64,000 bases of DNA from contig NZ_RDBF01000003.1 of assembly GCF_003674095.1 (NCBI RefSeq), forward strand, positions 1-64,000, in the 5' to 3' direction. Below the pieces are notes generated by a model. It saw nothing but the letters and a program-made list of their open reading frames with translations, was not told the origin of the DNA and did no database searches. Source of the stretch: Aeromicrobium phragmitis (lineage in GTDB: Bacteria; Actinomycetota; Actinomycetes; Propionibacteriales; Nocardioidaceae). Below, in pieces: positions 40,522 to 48,839 of the stretch. The position numbers and the translations under genes are program-made. Positions within the stretch are counted from its first letter, which is position 1, and each line of letters opens with the position of its first letter.

Positions 40522-41466
40522 GTGGTGCTACCGGCTGCGCGAGGCCGCCTGAGCGAGGAGCTCTTCGCTGCGCTCGCCGCGAACGACGCTGTGTCCGAGC
40601 GGTCGATTCCACGGCCCGATTCGCCCGATGACGAGCAGATCGCCCTGTGGGCGCTGTATGAGCTGCACTATCGCGGTTTCGACGAGGTGGACGCCGACCG
40701 CGAGTGGGACCCCGACCTCCTTCGGCTGCGCCGGGACCTGGAGCGTTCCTTCGAGGAGCGGCTTCGCACGTGGGTCAGCATCCCCGAGGCGGCCGGCCCC
40801 GTGTCCGAGGTGATCGAGAAGCTCATCGCCGTTGACGACGCGCCCTCCATCGCGCGCTTCGTCCAGCGCCGCGCCACGGGCGACCAGGTGCGCACCGTGC
40901 TGCAACACCGGTCGATCTATCACCTCAAGGAGTCCGATCCGGTGTCCTGGATCGTGCCGCGGCTCGAGGCCGGACCGAAGGCCGCGCTCGCCGGCCTCCA
41001 GTTCGACGAGTACGGCTCAGGGCAGCCGTCGCGGCTGCACCACCGGCTCTTCGCCGACGGCCTCCGGGCTGCCGAACTCGACGACACGTACGGCCGCTAC
41101 ATCGACGAGGCACCCGTGGAGATCCTCGAGCTCAACAACGCGATGTCGTTGTTCGGTCTTCACCGGCGCTGGCGTGGTGCCGGGCTGGGACACCTCGCGG
41201 TCTTCGAGGCCACGAGCTCCCTCCCCTCCCGGCAGATGGCGCAGGGCCTGCGCCGCCTCGGCTTCCCCGAACCGGTGGCGCACTACTACGACGAGCACGT
41301 CGAAGCCGACGCGGTTCACGAGCAGCTCGCCCTCCGGCTCATCTGCGACGTCCTCGTCGAGGAGGAGCCCGACCAGCGCGACAGCGTGCTCTTCGGAGCA
41401 GCGACCTGTCTGGAGCTCGAAGCGCGCTACGCGCGCAAGATCCTCCGACAGTGGGACGCCGCATGA
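40522..41466 (+). CDS. Iron-containing redox enzyme family protein (HDO, haem-oxygenase-like fold)
   Basis: 314 residues from GTG 40522, with GAGGAG five bases upstream. The family pattern of metal-binding helices is visible: Y-E-L-H-Y-R-G, then F-D-E-Y-G-S-G with H-H-R-L-F, and D-E-H-V-E-A-D-A-V-H-E. Such haem-oxygenase-like di-iron oxidase (HDO) proteins perform varied oxidations, often of amino-acid-derived or fatty substrates. Its stop overlaps the start of a CDGSH gene (ATGA), suggesting the iron-sulfur protein is an electron-transfer partner. Confidence 0.8.
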   Translation: MVLPAARGRLSEELFAALAANDAVSERSIPRPDSPDDEQIALWALYELHYRGFDEVDADREWDPDLLRLRRDLERSFEERLRTWVSIPEAAGPVSEVIEKLIAVDDAPSIARFVQRRATGDQVRTVLQHRSIYHLKESDPVSWIVPRLEAGPKAALAGLQFDEYGSGQPSRLHHRLFADGLRAAELDDTYGRYIDEAPVEILELNNAMSLFGLHRRWRGAGLGHLAVFEATSSLPSRQMAQGLRRLGFPEPVAHYYDEHVEADAVHEQLALRLICDVLVEEEPDQRDSVLFGAATCLELEARYARKILRQWDAA

Positions 41467-41663
41467 GCGTCGACGAGCCCGACGTCATCATGTGCCCGGA
41501 CGGCCCGATGCTGTTGCGCGGTCATCACCGGGTCGCCGACGAGTCCGGGGAGGTCTTCGAGACCGAGCGCCCGTTCAGTGCCGTGTGCCGCTGCGGCAAG
41601 TCCGCCACCCGACCATGGTGCGACGGTTCGCACAAGTTGCTGCGCCGCACGAAGACGACCTGA
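41463..41663 (+). CDS. CDGSH iron-sulfur domain protein
   Basis: 66 residues from ATG 41463, overlapping the upstream HDO gene by four bases. The [2Fe-2S] ligand motif is intact: C-R-C-G-K-S, then R-P-W-C-D-G-S-H (three Cys and one His). No membrane segment. A small soluble electron carrier, probably serving the HDO enzyme. Confidence 0.9.
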   Translation: MSVDEPDVIMCPDGPMLLRGHHRVADESGEVFETERPFSAVCRCGKSATRPWCDGSHKLLRRTKTT

Positions 41664-41673
41664 CGACGGCCGG

Positions 41674-42210
41674 ATGTCGCTGCTGACCTTCGGGCACGGC
41701 ACGGCGGATCGTGCCGAACTGGCCGCGCTGCTCATCGCCGCCCGAGTCCGCAGCGTGGTGGACGTGCGCCGATACCCCGGCAGCCGCCGGAACCCGGACG
41801 TCGGTTCCGATGCCCTGGCCGGCTGGCTGCCCGCGGCCGGTATCGACTATCGCTGGGACGCCCGGCTGGGCGGTCGGCGACGGCTCGACCCCGGCGTGGA
41901 CCCGGCGACCGACCGATGGTGGCGCGTGGAGCAGTTCCGGGCATACGCGGCGCATATGCGCACCGCGGAGTTCGGCGACGGCATGGACCGACTGCTCGCG
42001 CAGCTCGCGACCGAGCCGCCGGTGGCCGTCATGTGCAGCGAGAGTCTGTGGTGGCGCTGTCATCGCCGGCTGATCAGCGACGCCGCCGTCCTCCTGCACG
42101 GCGTCGAGGTGCGGCACTTGGGTCATGACGGGCGGCTGACCGACCACGTCCCCTCCGCCGGCGCGCGGGTCACGGCCGAGGGCATCGTCTACGACGGCGA
42201 TCGGTCGTAG
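41674..42210 (+). CDS. DUF488 family protein
   Basis: 178 residues from ATG 41674, ten bases after the CDGSH gene. Signatures: L-T-F-G-H-G-T, then V-V-D-V-R-R-Y-P-G-S-R-R-N-P, and V-A-V-M-C-S-E-S-L-W-W-R-C-H-R. The conserved C-x-E-x(5)-C-H pattern suggests metal or nucleic acid binding. Function is unknown. It ends inside the convergent oxidoreductase gene (22-base overlap). Confidence 0.88.
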   Translation: MSLLTFGHGTADRAELAALLIAARVRSVVDVRRYPGSRRNPDVGSDALAGWLPAAGIDYRWDARLGGRRRLDPGVDPATDRWWRVEQFRAYAAHMRTAEFGDGMDRLLAQLATEPPVAVMCSESLWWRCHRRLISDAAVLLHGVEVRHLGHDGRLTDHVPSAGARVTAEGIVYDGDRS

Positions 42211-43676
42211 TGCTCGTGCTTGGCGCGCAGCGGACACACGGCCGGCCCTTCGATCACGCCGCCGTCCTCGTCGAACCGCGAACCGTGCAGGGGGCAGTCC
42301 CAGGACTCCTCGAACGAGTTCCAGCGGACGACGCCCTGCAAGTGGGTGCAGACGGCCGACAGTTCACGCGGGCCGGTCGTCGTGGGGGTTGCTCCCTGAC
42401 GCACCACGGTCGGCTCGTGCGCACTCGGCCCCGTCTGCGTGAGTCCCTTCGTCCAGCGCAGGGCGCCTTGTGCCGCGACGCCGAGGTTGTAGTTGACGAG
42501 GCCGACCGCCTTGCGCAGCGTCGCCCGGTTCCGGTAGAGACTGGACGCCCAGGGCGGGCGGTCGCCGAGGATCCTCCCGCTGACGTCGAGGGCTGCCGCC
42601 ACACCGTTCGTGAACCCCCACTTGGCGTATCCCGTGGCGGTGTAGAGGCCGTCCTCCCCGGCGATCTGGCCGACGATCGGTAGGCCGTCCGGGGTGGAGT
42701 AATCCTGGGCGGACCACGAGGAGAGCTCGGTCGTGGCGTCGAAGTGGATGCGCGTCCAGGCCTTGAGTTCACGCAGGCAGGAACTCTCCGACGGGCCGCG
42801 GCCGGTGACGTGTCCCGCCCCGCCGGTCAGCAACACCCGGCGGTCGTCGCGCATCGTCGAGCGGACGGACCACGGTGACGATCCGGCGGTCAGATACATG
42901 CCGTGCGGCGGTTCGTCGTCCGTCTCGGTGACGAGGGCGTAGGAGCGCTCCGGGTGGAGTCGCGCGAAGTGGCCACCGCGGTCGAGGATGGGTGTCCCGG
43001 TCGCCACCGTCACCGTCTGGGACCGGACCTCCCCGTGGTCGGTCCGGACCCGATATCCGTTCCGGTCGGGAAGGACCTCGGTGACGCGTACGCCCTCGAC
43101 GAGCCGCCCTCCGCCGGCGCGGAACCGCCCCACGACGTCGCCGATGAAGAGCATGGGATCGACCTGGGCCTGGTCGCGCAGCACCACCGCTCCGAAGGTC
43201 CGGAACGGCAGCTCGGTCTCCTCGGTCCACTCCACCGGAAGCCCGGCCCGCCGCGCCGCCTGCAGCTCGCGGACGGTCGTGGACCGTTGGGGAGCAGACT
43301 GCGCGACGGTGTAAGCGTCCTGTTGTTCCAGCCAGCCCGGGTTGTCCTCGGCGAAGCGCACCAGCCAGTCGAGGCCGTCGAGCTGGGCGGCGGCGTAGGC
43401 GCTGGAGACCTGGCGCCCGTGATGGCGCTCGATGCGGGAGGTGCGGACACCCTGCAACGCGGTGACCTTGGCGGTCGAGCGGCCGGTGGTTCCCGCTCCG
43501 GCGGAACGCGCCTCGAGGATGGCGACCCGCCGCCCGGCCTGAGCCAGCAGCAACGCGGTGACCGTCCCGGTGATGCCGGCACCGACGACGATGTCGTCGA
43601 AATCGGCGTCGTCCATCCACTCGTCGGGACTGCTCGCGGGGGCTGGTGAACCCCACCAACTCGGTCGATCGCTCAT
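42189..43676 (-). CDS. FAD-dependent oxidoreductase with C-terminal Rieske domain
   Basis: 495 residues. The N-terminal DAO-type FAD domain has V-G-A-G-I-T-G-T-V-T-A near residue 31 and an E-A-R ribose-binding end. The C-terminal Rieske [2Fe-2S] site is C443-T-H445 and C461-P-L-H464. Such proteins oxidise amines or related substrates using the Rieske cluster for electron exit, but the substrate is not readable. It is divergent from the LLM gene. Confidence 0.9.
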   Translation of the reverse strand: MSDRPSWWGSPAPASSPDEWMDDADFDDIVVGAGITGTVTALLLAQAGRRVAILEARSAGAGTTGRSTAKVTALQGVRTSRIERHHGRQVSSAYAAAQLDGLDWLVRFAEDNPGWLEQQDAYTVAQSAPQRSTTVRELQAARRAGLPVEWTEETELPFRTFGAVVLRDQAQVDPMLFIGDVVGRFRAGGGRLVEGVRVTEVLPDRNGYRVRTDHGEVRSQTVTVATGTPILDRGGHFARLHPERSYALVTETDDEPPHGMYLTAGSSPWSVRSTMRDDRRVLLTGGAGHVTGRGPSESSCLRELKAWTRIHFDATTELSSWSAQDYSTPDGLPIVGQIAGEDGLYTATGYAKWGFTNGVAAALDVSGRILGDRPPWASSLYRNRATLRKAVGLVNYNLGVAAQGALRWTKGLTQTGPSAHEPTVVRQGATPTTTGPRELSAVCTHLQGVVRWNSFEESWDCPLHGSRFDEDGGVIEGPAVCPLRAKHEHYDRSPS

Positions 43677-43774
43677 GGAATCGGTGTTCCCCAGCGGTCG
43701 AGAGCGAATCGCGTCAGCGGCCCCGCAACGGGTATACCTGAACTGTTCCCGTTCCCCACGAACCGAGGAGACCG

Positions 43775-44764
43775 ATGCGCCAAGGCCCTGGACACGTCAG
43801 GCTCGGATGGCATGCTTCGCACGAGCAGTTCGGCCCGGCCGAGCTGCTGCGATGGGCCGCTCAGGCCGAACGGGCGGGATTCGACGAGGTGTGGGCGTCG
43901 GACCATCTCGCGCCCTGGTCCGGAGCACAGGGACACAGCGGGTTCGTGTGGTCGTGGCTCGGTGCCGCGCTCGCCACCACGTCGGTGAGTTACGGCGTGG
44001 TGACCACACCCGGGTACCGCTATCCGCCATCGATCCTGGCCCAAGCCATCGGCACTCTCACCACGATGTATCCCGGACGGCTGAGCGTCGGGTTCGGCAC
44101 GGGCGAGGCCCTCAATGAGGCAGCGGTCCACGGGAGCTGGCCGGCCAAGTCGGACCGTCAGCGGTCGCTGCAACGCGATCTGGAATCGATTATGACGCTG
44201 CTGCGCGGCGATGCTGTGGCTCGTGCCGGTGGTCTCGCCCGCATCTACGAGGCTCCTCCGGAGCTGCCGTCGGTCGGCGGCTGCGCCCTCACGACCGCCA
44301 CGGCGCGTTGGTTGGGGACGTGGGCGCCCGGACTGGTGACCGTGGCTGACACGCTCGACGACACGAGGGAACGGGTGGAGGCCTACCGCGAGGGCGCCGG
44401 GGCGGAGCGCCCGGTCGTGCTCAAAGCGCAGATCTCCTACGGCCGGACCCGTGACGACGCCCTGTCGGAGGCCGCCGAACAGTGGCGCAATCCGTTGTTG
44501 AGTCCCGAACTCCTGAGCGAGCTGCGCACGCCCGAGGAGTTCGACGAGGCAGGGGCGCAAGTGTCCCTGCGGCGCGTAGAAGAGCGCATCCACTGCCTCG
44601 ACTCGCCTGAGGGGCTGATCGAGTGGGTGGGCGCCTTGGCCGAAGCCTGCCGCCCCGACCTCGTCGTCGTCCACAACGTCGCCAGCGATCAGGGGCTGCT
44701 GCTCGACGCGCTCACGCAGTGGCGCGGTTCGCGAGACCGGTTGTCATCGATCGTGGCGGGCTGA
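43775..44764 (+). CDS. F420-dependent LLM-class oxidoreductase
   Basis: 329 residues. The luciferase-like TIM barrel is seen in L-G-W-H-A-S-H-E-Q-F, D-E-V-W-A-S-D-H-L-A-P-W and R-L-S-V-G-F-G-T-G-E-A-L-N-E. This last block matches the TIGR03557/F420-G6PDH-like subgroup. The F420 requirement is by family. Substrate unknown. Confidence 0.85.
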   Translation: MRQGPGHVRLGWHASHEQFGPAELLRWAAQAERAGFDEVWASDHLAPWSGAQGHSGFVWSWLGAALATTSVSYGVVTTPGYRYPPSILAQAIGTLTTMYPGRLSVGFGTGEALNEAAVHGSWPAKSDRQRSLQRDLESIMTLLRGDAVARAGGLARIYEAPPELPSVGGCALTTATARWLGTWAPGLVTVADTLDDTRERVEAYREGAGAERPVVLKAQISYGRTRDDALSEAAEQWRNPLLSPELLSELRTPEEFDEAGAQVSLRRVEERIHCLDSPEGLIEWVGALAEACRPDLVVVHNVASDQGLLLDALTQWRGSRDRLSSIVAG

Positions 44765-44805
44765 ACCGGGCCGCACCGATTCAGCCCGCGCGGCGGGGGC
44801 ACGTG

Positions 44806-44967
44806 ATGGGCATGAGCACACCGCATCCCGAACAACCCGCCGAAGGACCCGACACCCCCGATAGCCCGGACCCGAACCACGCGCCGGACCCGAGCGAGAC
44901 GAGCGAGGACGCCGATGACCCCACGGGAGACCGGGACGTCCACGGCGAGCCCGATCAGCCGGTGTGA
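44806..44967 (+). CDS. Small acidic low-complexity protein, unknown function
   Basis: 53 residues, about 40 bases after the LLM gene. It is rich in Asp, Pro, Glu and Ser (T-P-D-S-P-D-P-N-H-A-P-D-P) with no hydrophobic core, so it is probably disordered. It ends three bases before the convergent HAD gene's stop. ATG 44806 or ATG 44812 may be the start. Confidence 0.5.
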   Translation: MGMSTPHPEQPAEGPDTPDSPDPNHAPDPSETSEDADDPTGDRDVHGEPDQPV

Positions 44968-44970
44968 GCG

Positions 44971-45624
44971 TCAGGCCACCCGGGACAGGACCCGGACGCC
45001 CGGAACGAGCAGCTTCGCGGCGAGCCGGGTCCACCGTCCGGGTGCCACGAGGCACGCAGCTTGGGCGCGACGCAGCATTGGGAGATCGGTGATGCTGTCA
45101 CCGTAGGCCATCGTGATCGTGCCGAGCCGGGTGGTCGCCTCCGCCTTGCGTCGGCCGCTCACCCACGCGTCGATGCCGATCCCGCCGCACCAAGGTCGCC
45201 ACGAGGCCGCCACGATGTCGGCGTCGAGGCCGAGCGCACGACAGGTCGCCTCGGCCAGCGGCCGCGTCCCTGCCGTCACCACGACGAGTCGCGCACCGTC
45301 GTCGACGTGGTCGCGGATCTCCGCCAAGGCGCTGCGCGGGCGCGCCCTGGCGAGCGGCACCGTCCGCTGCACGATCTCGTCGACCGCGTCATCGAGGGTT
45401 GCCGGGGCGACACCCACCGTCACGGCCCAGAGCCGCAGCGAGGCCGCAGTGGCTCGCCATGACGGGACGATCATCAGCGCCCACGCGATCGGCGTGATCA
45501 GCGTCAGCGCGATCCGCCGGGTTCGCGAGCGCCGTCCCAAAGCGCGCAGCAACAGATCGAGACCGTCGCCCTCGACGAGAGTGCCGTCCAGGTCGGCGAC
45601 CACGACGAGCTCACGAGTCGACAC
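44971..45624 (-). CDS. HAD-superfamily (IB) phosphatase-like protein
   Basis: 217 residues from GTG 45624. HAD motif I is V-A-D-L-D-G-T-L-V-E-G, motif II is V-V-V-T-A-G-T, and motif III/IV is M-A-Y-G-D-S-I-T-D-L-P-M-L. A hydrophobic stretch in the cap (residues about 41-55, L-T-L-I-T-P-I-A-W-A-L-M-I-V) may contact the membrane. Last gene of the minus-strand operon; its start overlaps the PRC-barrel gene by 14 bases. Confidence 0.85.
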   Translation of the reverse strand: MSTRELVVVADLDGTLVEGDGLDLLLRALGRRSRTRRIALTLITPIAWALMIVPSWRATAASLRLWAVTVGVAPATLDDAVDEIVQRTVPLARARPRSALAEIRDHVDDGARLVVVTAGTRPLAEATCRALGLDADIVAASWRPWCGGIGIDAWVSGRRKAEATTRLGTITMAYGDSITDLPMLRRAQAACLVAPGRWTRLAAKLLVPGVRVLSRVA

Positions 45625-45958
45625 TGCGCAGCCTCTCCAGTCGTGACGCGTCGACCCGCAGGACGTTCGCGGACCAGTCGAGCTCGACCACGCTCTCCCA
45701 CGGGGCGAACACCGCGCCGCGGTGGAGGCGACGGATGGCCCAGCGAAGGATCGCGGGACCGCGGTTCGCGCCACGGTCGTAACCCAGCATCGAGCCGGTG
45801 TGGTGCGGCGCGACGACGAATCCCTGGACTCGAGCGCGGTCGCGCGACCCGTCGACGCGCACGGCTCGCAGGTCGACGACGACGCCCCGAGACGCGCCGT
45901 CGTCGTCGCGAACGTCCATCCCGACGAGATCGCTCAGTCGATGCGTGTCACCCTTCAT
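45611..45958 (-). CDS. PRC-barrel domain protein (first of two)
   Basis: 115 residues from ATG 45958. L-S-D-L-V-G-M-D-V-R-D-D-D-G-A-S-R-G-V-V-V-D-L matches a PRC barrel, with a second sub-barrel region at W-E-S-V-V-E-L-D-W. It overlaps both the preceding PRC gene (11 bases) and the HAD gene. Location next to a transporter suggests a regulatory or ion-sensing partner (inferred). Confidence 0.75.
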   Translation of the reverse strand: MKGDTHRLSDLVGMDVRDDDGASRGVVVDLRAVRVDGSRDRARVQGFVVAPHHTGSMLGYDRGANRGPAILRWAIRRLHRGAVFAPWESVVELDWSANVLRVDASRLERLRSVDS

Positions 45959-46319
45959 GGCCGGCTCCGGGGATCTTGGCGACGAGATGCTCACGCAGCC
46001 AGCGTTCGAGCAGGTTCTCCGGGACCTTCGCCCCACGCTGGAGATGCACGGCGCTGTCGATGCGTTCGACCTCGCTGAACGGCACGACGTCGGGCGGGCG
46101 GGTATCGGTCAAGAGGTTCCAGGTGCGCAGCATCCATGAGCCCAGGGGCCCGCCCAGTCGCGCGGACCAGGCCGGGAACCCGGCGAGGATCGCGTCCACC
46201 ACGAGCCCGTCGCCGTCCTCTCGGAGTAGGAGGTCGTCGACCTTGCCGTGGTTCGTGCCGTCAGCGTCGACGATCTGACGATTCGCGAGGGTCAGGACGA
46301 CATCGAAGGATTGAGGCAT
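45948..46319 (-). CDS. PRC-barrel-like protein (second of two)
   Basis: 123 residues from ATG 46319, overlapping the NRAMP stop as ATGA. L-A-N-R-Q-I-V-D-A-D-G-T-N-H-G-K-V-D-D-L resembles a PRC barrel start; V-V-P-F-S-E-V-E-R-I-D-S-A-V-H-L also fits. The end is helical and charged. Similar in design to the adjacent gene but only weakly alike, so old paralogues or independent recruits. Confidence 0.7.
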   Translation of the reverse strand: MPQSFDVVLTLANRQIVDADGTNHGKVDDLLLREDGDGLVVDAILAGFPAWSARLGGPLGSWMLRTWNLLTDTRPPDVVPFSEVERIDSAVHLQRGAKVPENLLERWLREHLVAKIPGAGHEG

Positions 46320-47560
46320 CACTGAACTCCCATCTGCGTGATGAACAACAAGGGAAGCCCGGCGACGGCCGCGATGGTGACGAGCACGAGGTACACGCTT
46401 CCGAGGGTGTTGGCGAGGCGGCCGTTGGTGTGCTCCCCCATGTATCCCCGGTCGTTCGCCACCACGAGAATCGGAAAGTACGTCAGCGGGATCGCGACGG
46501 CGGAGAACACGACGGAGAACTCGGTCACCGTGATGGGATCGATCGTCGTCACCAGCACGAGCGGCGCGAGGAGGGAAGCCAGGAGGATCACCGTGTGGAA
46601 CCGGGCCGCCTCGCGGGGGCGCGGACGCTTGCCCCAGGTCCAGCCGAAGTACTGAGCGACGCTGTAGCCGACCGAGAGCCCGGTCTCGCAAGCCGCCCCG
46701 AATGTCGCTGCGAAGAAGCCGATCAGGGCGATGACCACGCCGAGCGTCCCCAGCGCCGTCGCGACCGGCATCCCGACCTGACCGAGATGCTCGACGCGGA
46801 CGCCAAGCGGTCCGAGCACCACGGCGGCGCACGCCGCGATCGACAACGAGAGCACGCCGCCGAGCGGGAACCCGATGAGCACGTTCAGCCGCATCGTCCG
46901 CAAGTCCTTGGCCGTCCACGCATCCTCGACGCCGCCGGAGGAGAAAAACAACACGGCGTAAGGCGTCATGGCGGCACCGAAGAGGGCGACGGTGTAGTAG
47001 GCCGTCGTCACCCAGGTCTCGTTCTCGGGCACGGTGAAACTCACGACCTGCGCTCCGAGGTCCGACCAGTCGGGGCCGAGTTGCCACAGCGCGACGGTGA
47101 AGACCAGGAGAGCGAGGCCGAGCAGTCCGAAGGCGTTCTCCAGCAGCTGGAACTTGGCCCGCCACAGGACGATCCACACCATGACGGCGAAGACGGGGAC
47201 CCACAGCAGGTAGTGGACGCTGGTGGCCAGCTCGAGCGCCAACGCCATACCGCCGATCTCGGCGATGAACGTCAGGAGCGTCACCGCCACGGAGCCGGCG
47301 AGATTGAGCAGGCCGAGCCGTGCCCCGAGGCGTTCGCGGATGACGTCGAACGCCGGGCGTCCGCTGACCGCGACCACGCGGCCCGACATCTCGGAGAACA
47401 CGCTGATCCCGATTACGCCGACGACGGTGACGAGGGCCAGCGAGAGACCGAATCGCGAACCGACCTGCGCGCTGGTGACGAGATCGCCGATGTCGACGAA
47501 CCCGCCGATGGCGGTCAGCACGCCGAGCGCAACCGCCAGCAGCTTCTTCACGGCCGCCAC
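46319..47560 (-). CDS. NRAMP-family transporter with non-canonical metal site
   Basis: 413 residues with eleven or so membrane helices. The TM1 motif, usually D-P-G-N, is D23-I-G-D26. In TM6 the usual A-x-x-M-P-H is replaced by A-A-M-T-P-Y (196-201), so the methionine that selects Mn/Fe is Thr and the His is Tyr. These changes resemble non-canonical NRAMP relatives that carry harder ions such as Mg. The metal is therefore likely not Mn/Fe; direct evidence is lacking. It overlaps the lipoprotein gene by 13 bases and the PRC gene by one or more. Confidence 0.8.
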   Translation of the reverse strand: MAAVKKLLAVALGVLTAIGGFVDIGDLVTSAQVGSRFGLSLALVTVVGVIGISVFSEMSGRVVAVSGRPAFDVIRERLGARLGLLNLAGSVAVTLLTFIAEIGGMALALELATSVHYLLWVPVFAVMVWIVLWRAKFQLLENAFGLLGLALLVFTVALWQLGPDWSDLGAQVVSFTVPENETWVTTAYYTVALFGAAMTPYAVLFFSSGGVEDAWTAKDLRTMRLNVLIGFPLGGVLSLSIAACAAVVLGPLGVRVEHLGQVGMPVATALGTLGVVIALIGFFAATFGAACETGLSVGYSVAQYFGWTWGKRPRPREAARFHTVILLASLLAPLVLVTTIDPITVTEFSVVFSAVAIPLTYFPILVVANDRGYMGEHTNGRLANTLGSVYLVLVTIAAVAGLPLLFITQMGVQ

Positions 47561-48030
47561 CTCGTGGCGGCCGCGTCGAGGTCCTCACGGAGTTCTCGCA
47601 GGTCGTCGGCGAGCCCGTCGCACGGTTGGGCATTCGCGATGCAGGTCTGCGTCCGGGCGACGAGTACCGCGGACCGCTCGCCCAGGTCGCGGATGCGGAC
47701 CGCGGCGTCGACGTCACCCGCGGCGGGCGTTGTCGACTGCCACGCGTCGAATCGCGACAGCAGCCCCGCGTGCGCATCACGAAGCACGACATCGAGGTAC
47801 GGCTTCGGGGCCTGTCCCTCCTGGTGCTGCTGCCACGCCAGTTCGCTCGTGCCCACCTCCGACGTCGCGTACGTCAGCATCAGCGCCGTCGCTTCGCGAT
47901 AGCCGGACGGGGAACTCGGCGATCCGGCGCATCCGGTCAGTGCGGCGCCGAGAACGAGAACGAGGATGCCGGCCCGCCACGGTCTGGCGGGCCGGCCTCG
48001 TGCTCTCGCGTGGGCCGCGTGGCGGCTCAC
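47548..48030 (-). CDS. Putative lipoprotein of the NRAMP operon
   Basis: 160 residues from GTG 48030. An Arg-rich N-terminus and a hydrophobic stretch lead to the lipobox L-T-G-C at about residue 33. The mature part is helical, with two Cys in T-C-I-A-N-A-Q-P-C. The start overlaps the DUF4383 stop as GTGA. It may be an extracellular partner of the transporter. No known family recognised. Confidence 0.7.
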   Translation of the reverse strand: MSRHAAHARARGRPARPWRAGILVLVLGAALTGCAGSPSSPSGYREATALMLTYATSEVGTSELAWQQHQEGQAPKPYLDVVLRDAHAGLLSRFDAWQSTTPAAGDVDAAVRIRDLGERSAVLVARTQTCIANAQPCDGLADDLRELREDLDAAATRWRP

Positions 48031-48479
48031 GGACGAGCGGTGTGGTCCCGGTCTCGACGCTGTCGAGCGGCGACGAGCCCGCCGCCGAGCAGGGCGATGG
48101 TCAAGAACACGTGCAGCCAGTTGTCGGCCATGTTGACGGGAACGAAGTTGGCCTCGGACTGCAAGTCGATCACGAACCCGTAGATGGACAGGACTCCGTA
48201 GATGATGCCGGAACCGATCAGGTACATGATCGACCAGTCGGTGCGGGTTGCGACCGCCAGGCCGACGATGCCGAAGGCCAGGTGGACGATGTTGTGCAGC
48301 ACCGACACCTGGAAGATGCCCAGCAACATCGCCTCACTGTGATGGCCTGCGCCGGACAGCGCGTCGAATTCCTGCGTCACGCCCGGGACGAACCCGAGGA
48401 TGCCCACGAGGAGGAAGACGGCGCCGGCGACGACCGCCAACGTGCTGGCCAAAGAGCGAGGAGGTTTGGTGGCGTTCAT
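48027..48479 (-). CDS. DUF4383 membrane protein
   Basis: 150 residues from ATG 48479, with AAAGGAG upstream. Four membrane helices with L-H-N-I-V-H-L-A-F-G-I-V-G-L between the second and third, as in DUF4383. First gene of the six-gene operon DUF4383 - lipoprotein - NRAMP - PRC - PRC - HAD in which every junction overlaps. Function unknown. Confidence 0.85.
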   Translation of the reverse strand: MNATKPPRSLASTLAVVAGAVFLLVGILGFVPGVTQEFDALSGAGHHSEAMLLGIFQVSVLHNIVHLAFGIVGLAVATRTDWSIMYLIGSGIIYGVLSIYGFVIDLQSEANFVPVNMADNWLHVFLTIALLGGGLVAARQRRDRDHTARP

Positions 48480-48629
48480 GGGGGTGCTCCTTTCGTTGCT
48501 GACTTCGTGCCCACTCAAACCGGAATCGAACCGCCGCGTGATTCGCGAAGACCGCGTGCGGGCAGTCAGACAGCACGAAGGCCGGGCGAAGAGCTCGTCC
48601 GGCGCGTGACCCATCAGTGGGAGGACACG

Positions 48630-48839
48630 ATGACGGAGCAGAACCACGACGACGCCCTCGACCCAGCCGCGCAGGACCCGAAGAAGGCCAACGAGGAGCA
48701 GCAGGGCCACGACCAGGGCAGCGGGGGAGCGGGGGGCGAGAAGGACACGCAGGACCTGCCGACCTCCGACGAGGGCAACGCCTACCAGCCCGATCCGCTC
48801 GGCAACCCCGGCGGGCCCGAGCGCGAGGAGCACACCTGA
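48630..48839 (+). CDS. Small hydrophilic acidic protein, unknown function
   Basis: 69 residues from ATG 48630, with GGGAGGA upstream. Rich in Asp, Glu, Gln and Gly (N-E-E-Q-Q-G-H-D-Q-G-S-G-G-A-G-G). Probably disordered, reminiscent of stress-related hydrophilins; this is a guess. Its 3' end overlaps the tail of the convergent gene at 48782-49105. Confidence 0.55.
   Translation: MTEQNHDDALDPAAQDPKKANEEQQGHDQGSGGAGGEKDTQDLPTSDEGNAYQPDPLGNPGGPEREEHT

Noticed and set aside
45948..47792. A 614-codon minus-strand frame across the PRC and NRAMP genes
   Set aside because: Only its last 123 codons (from ATG 46319) are a believable gene; the rest is out of frame with NRAMP.
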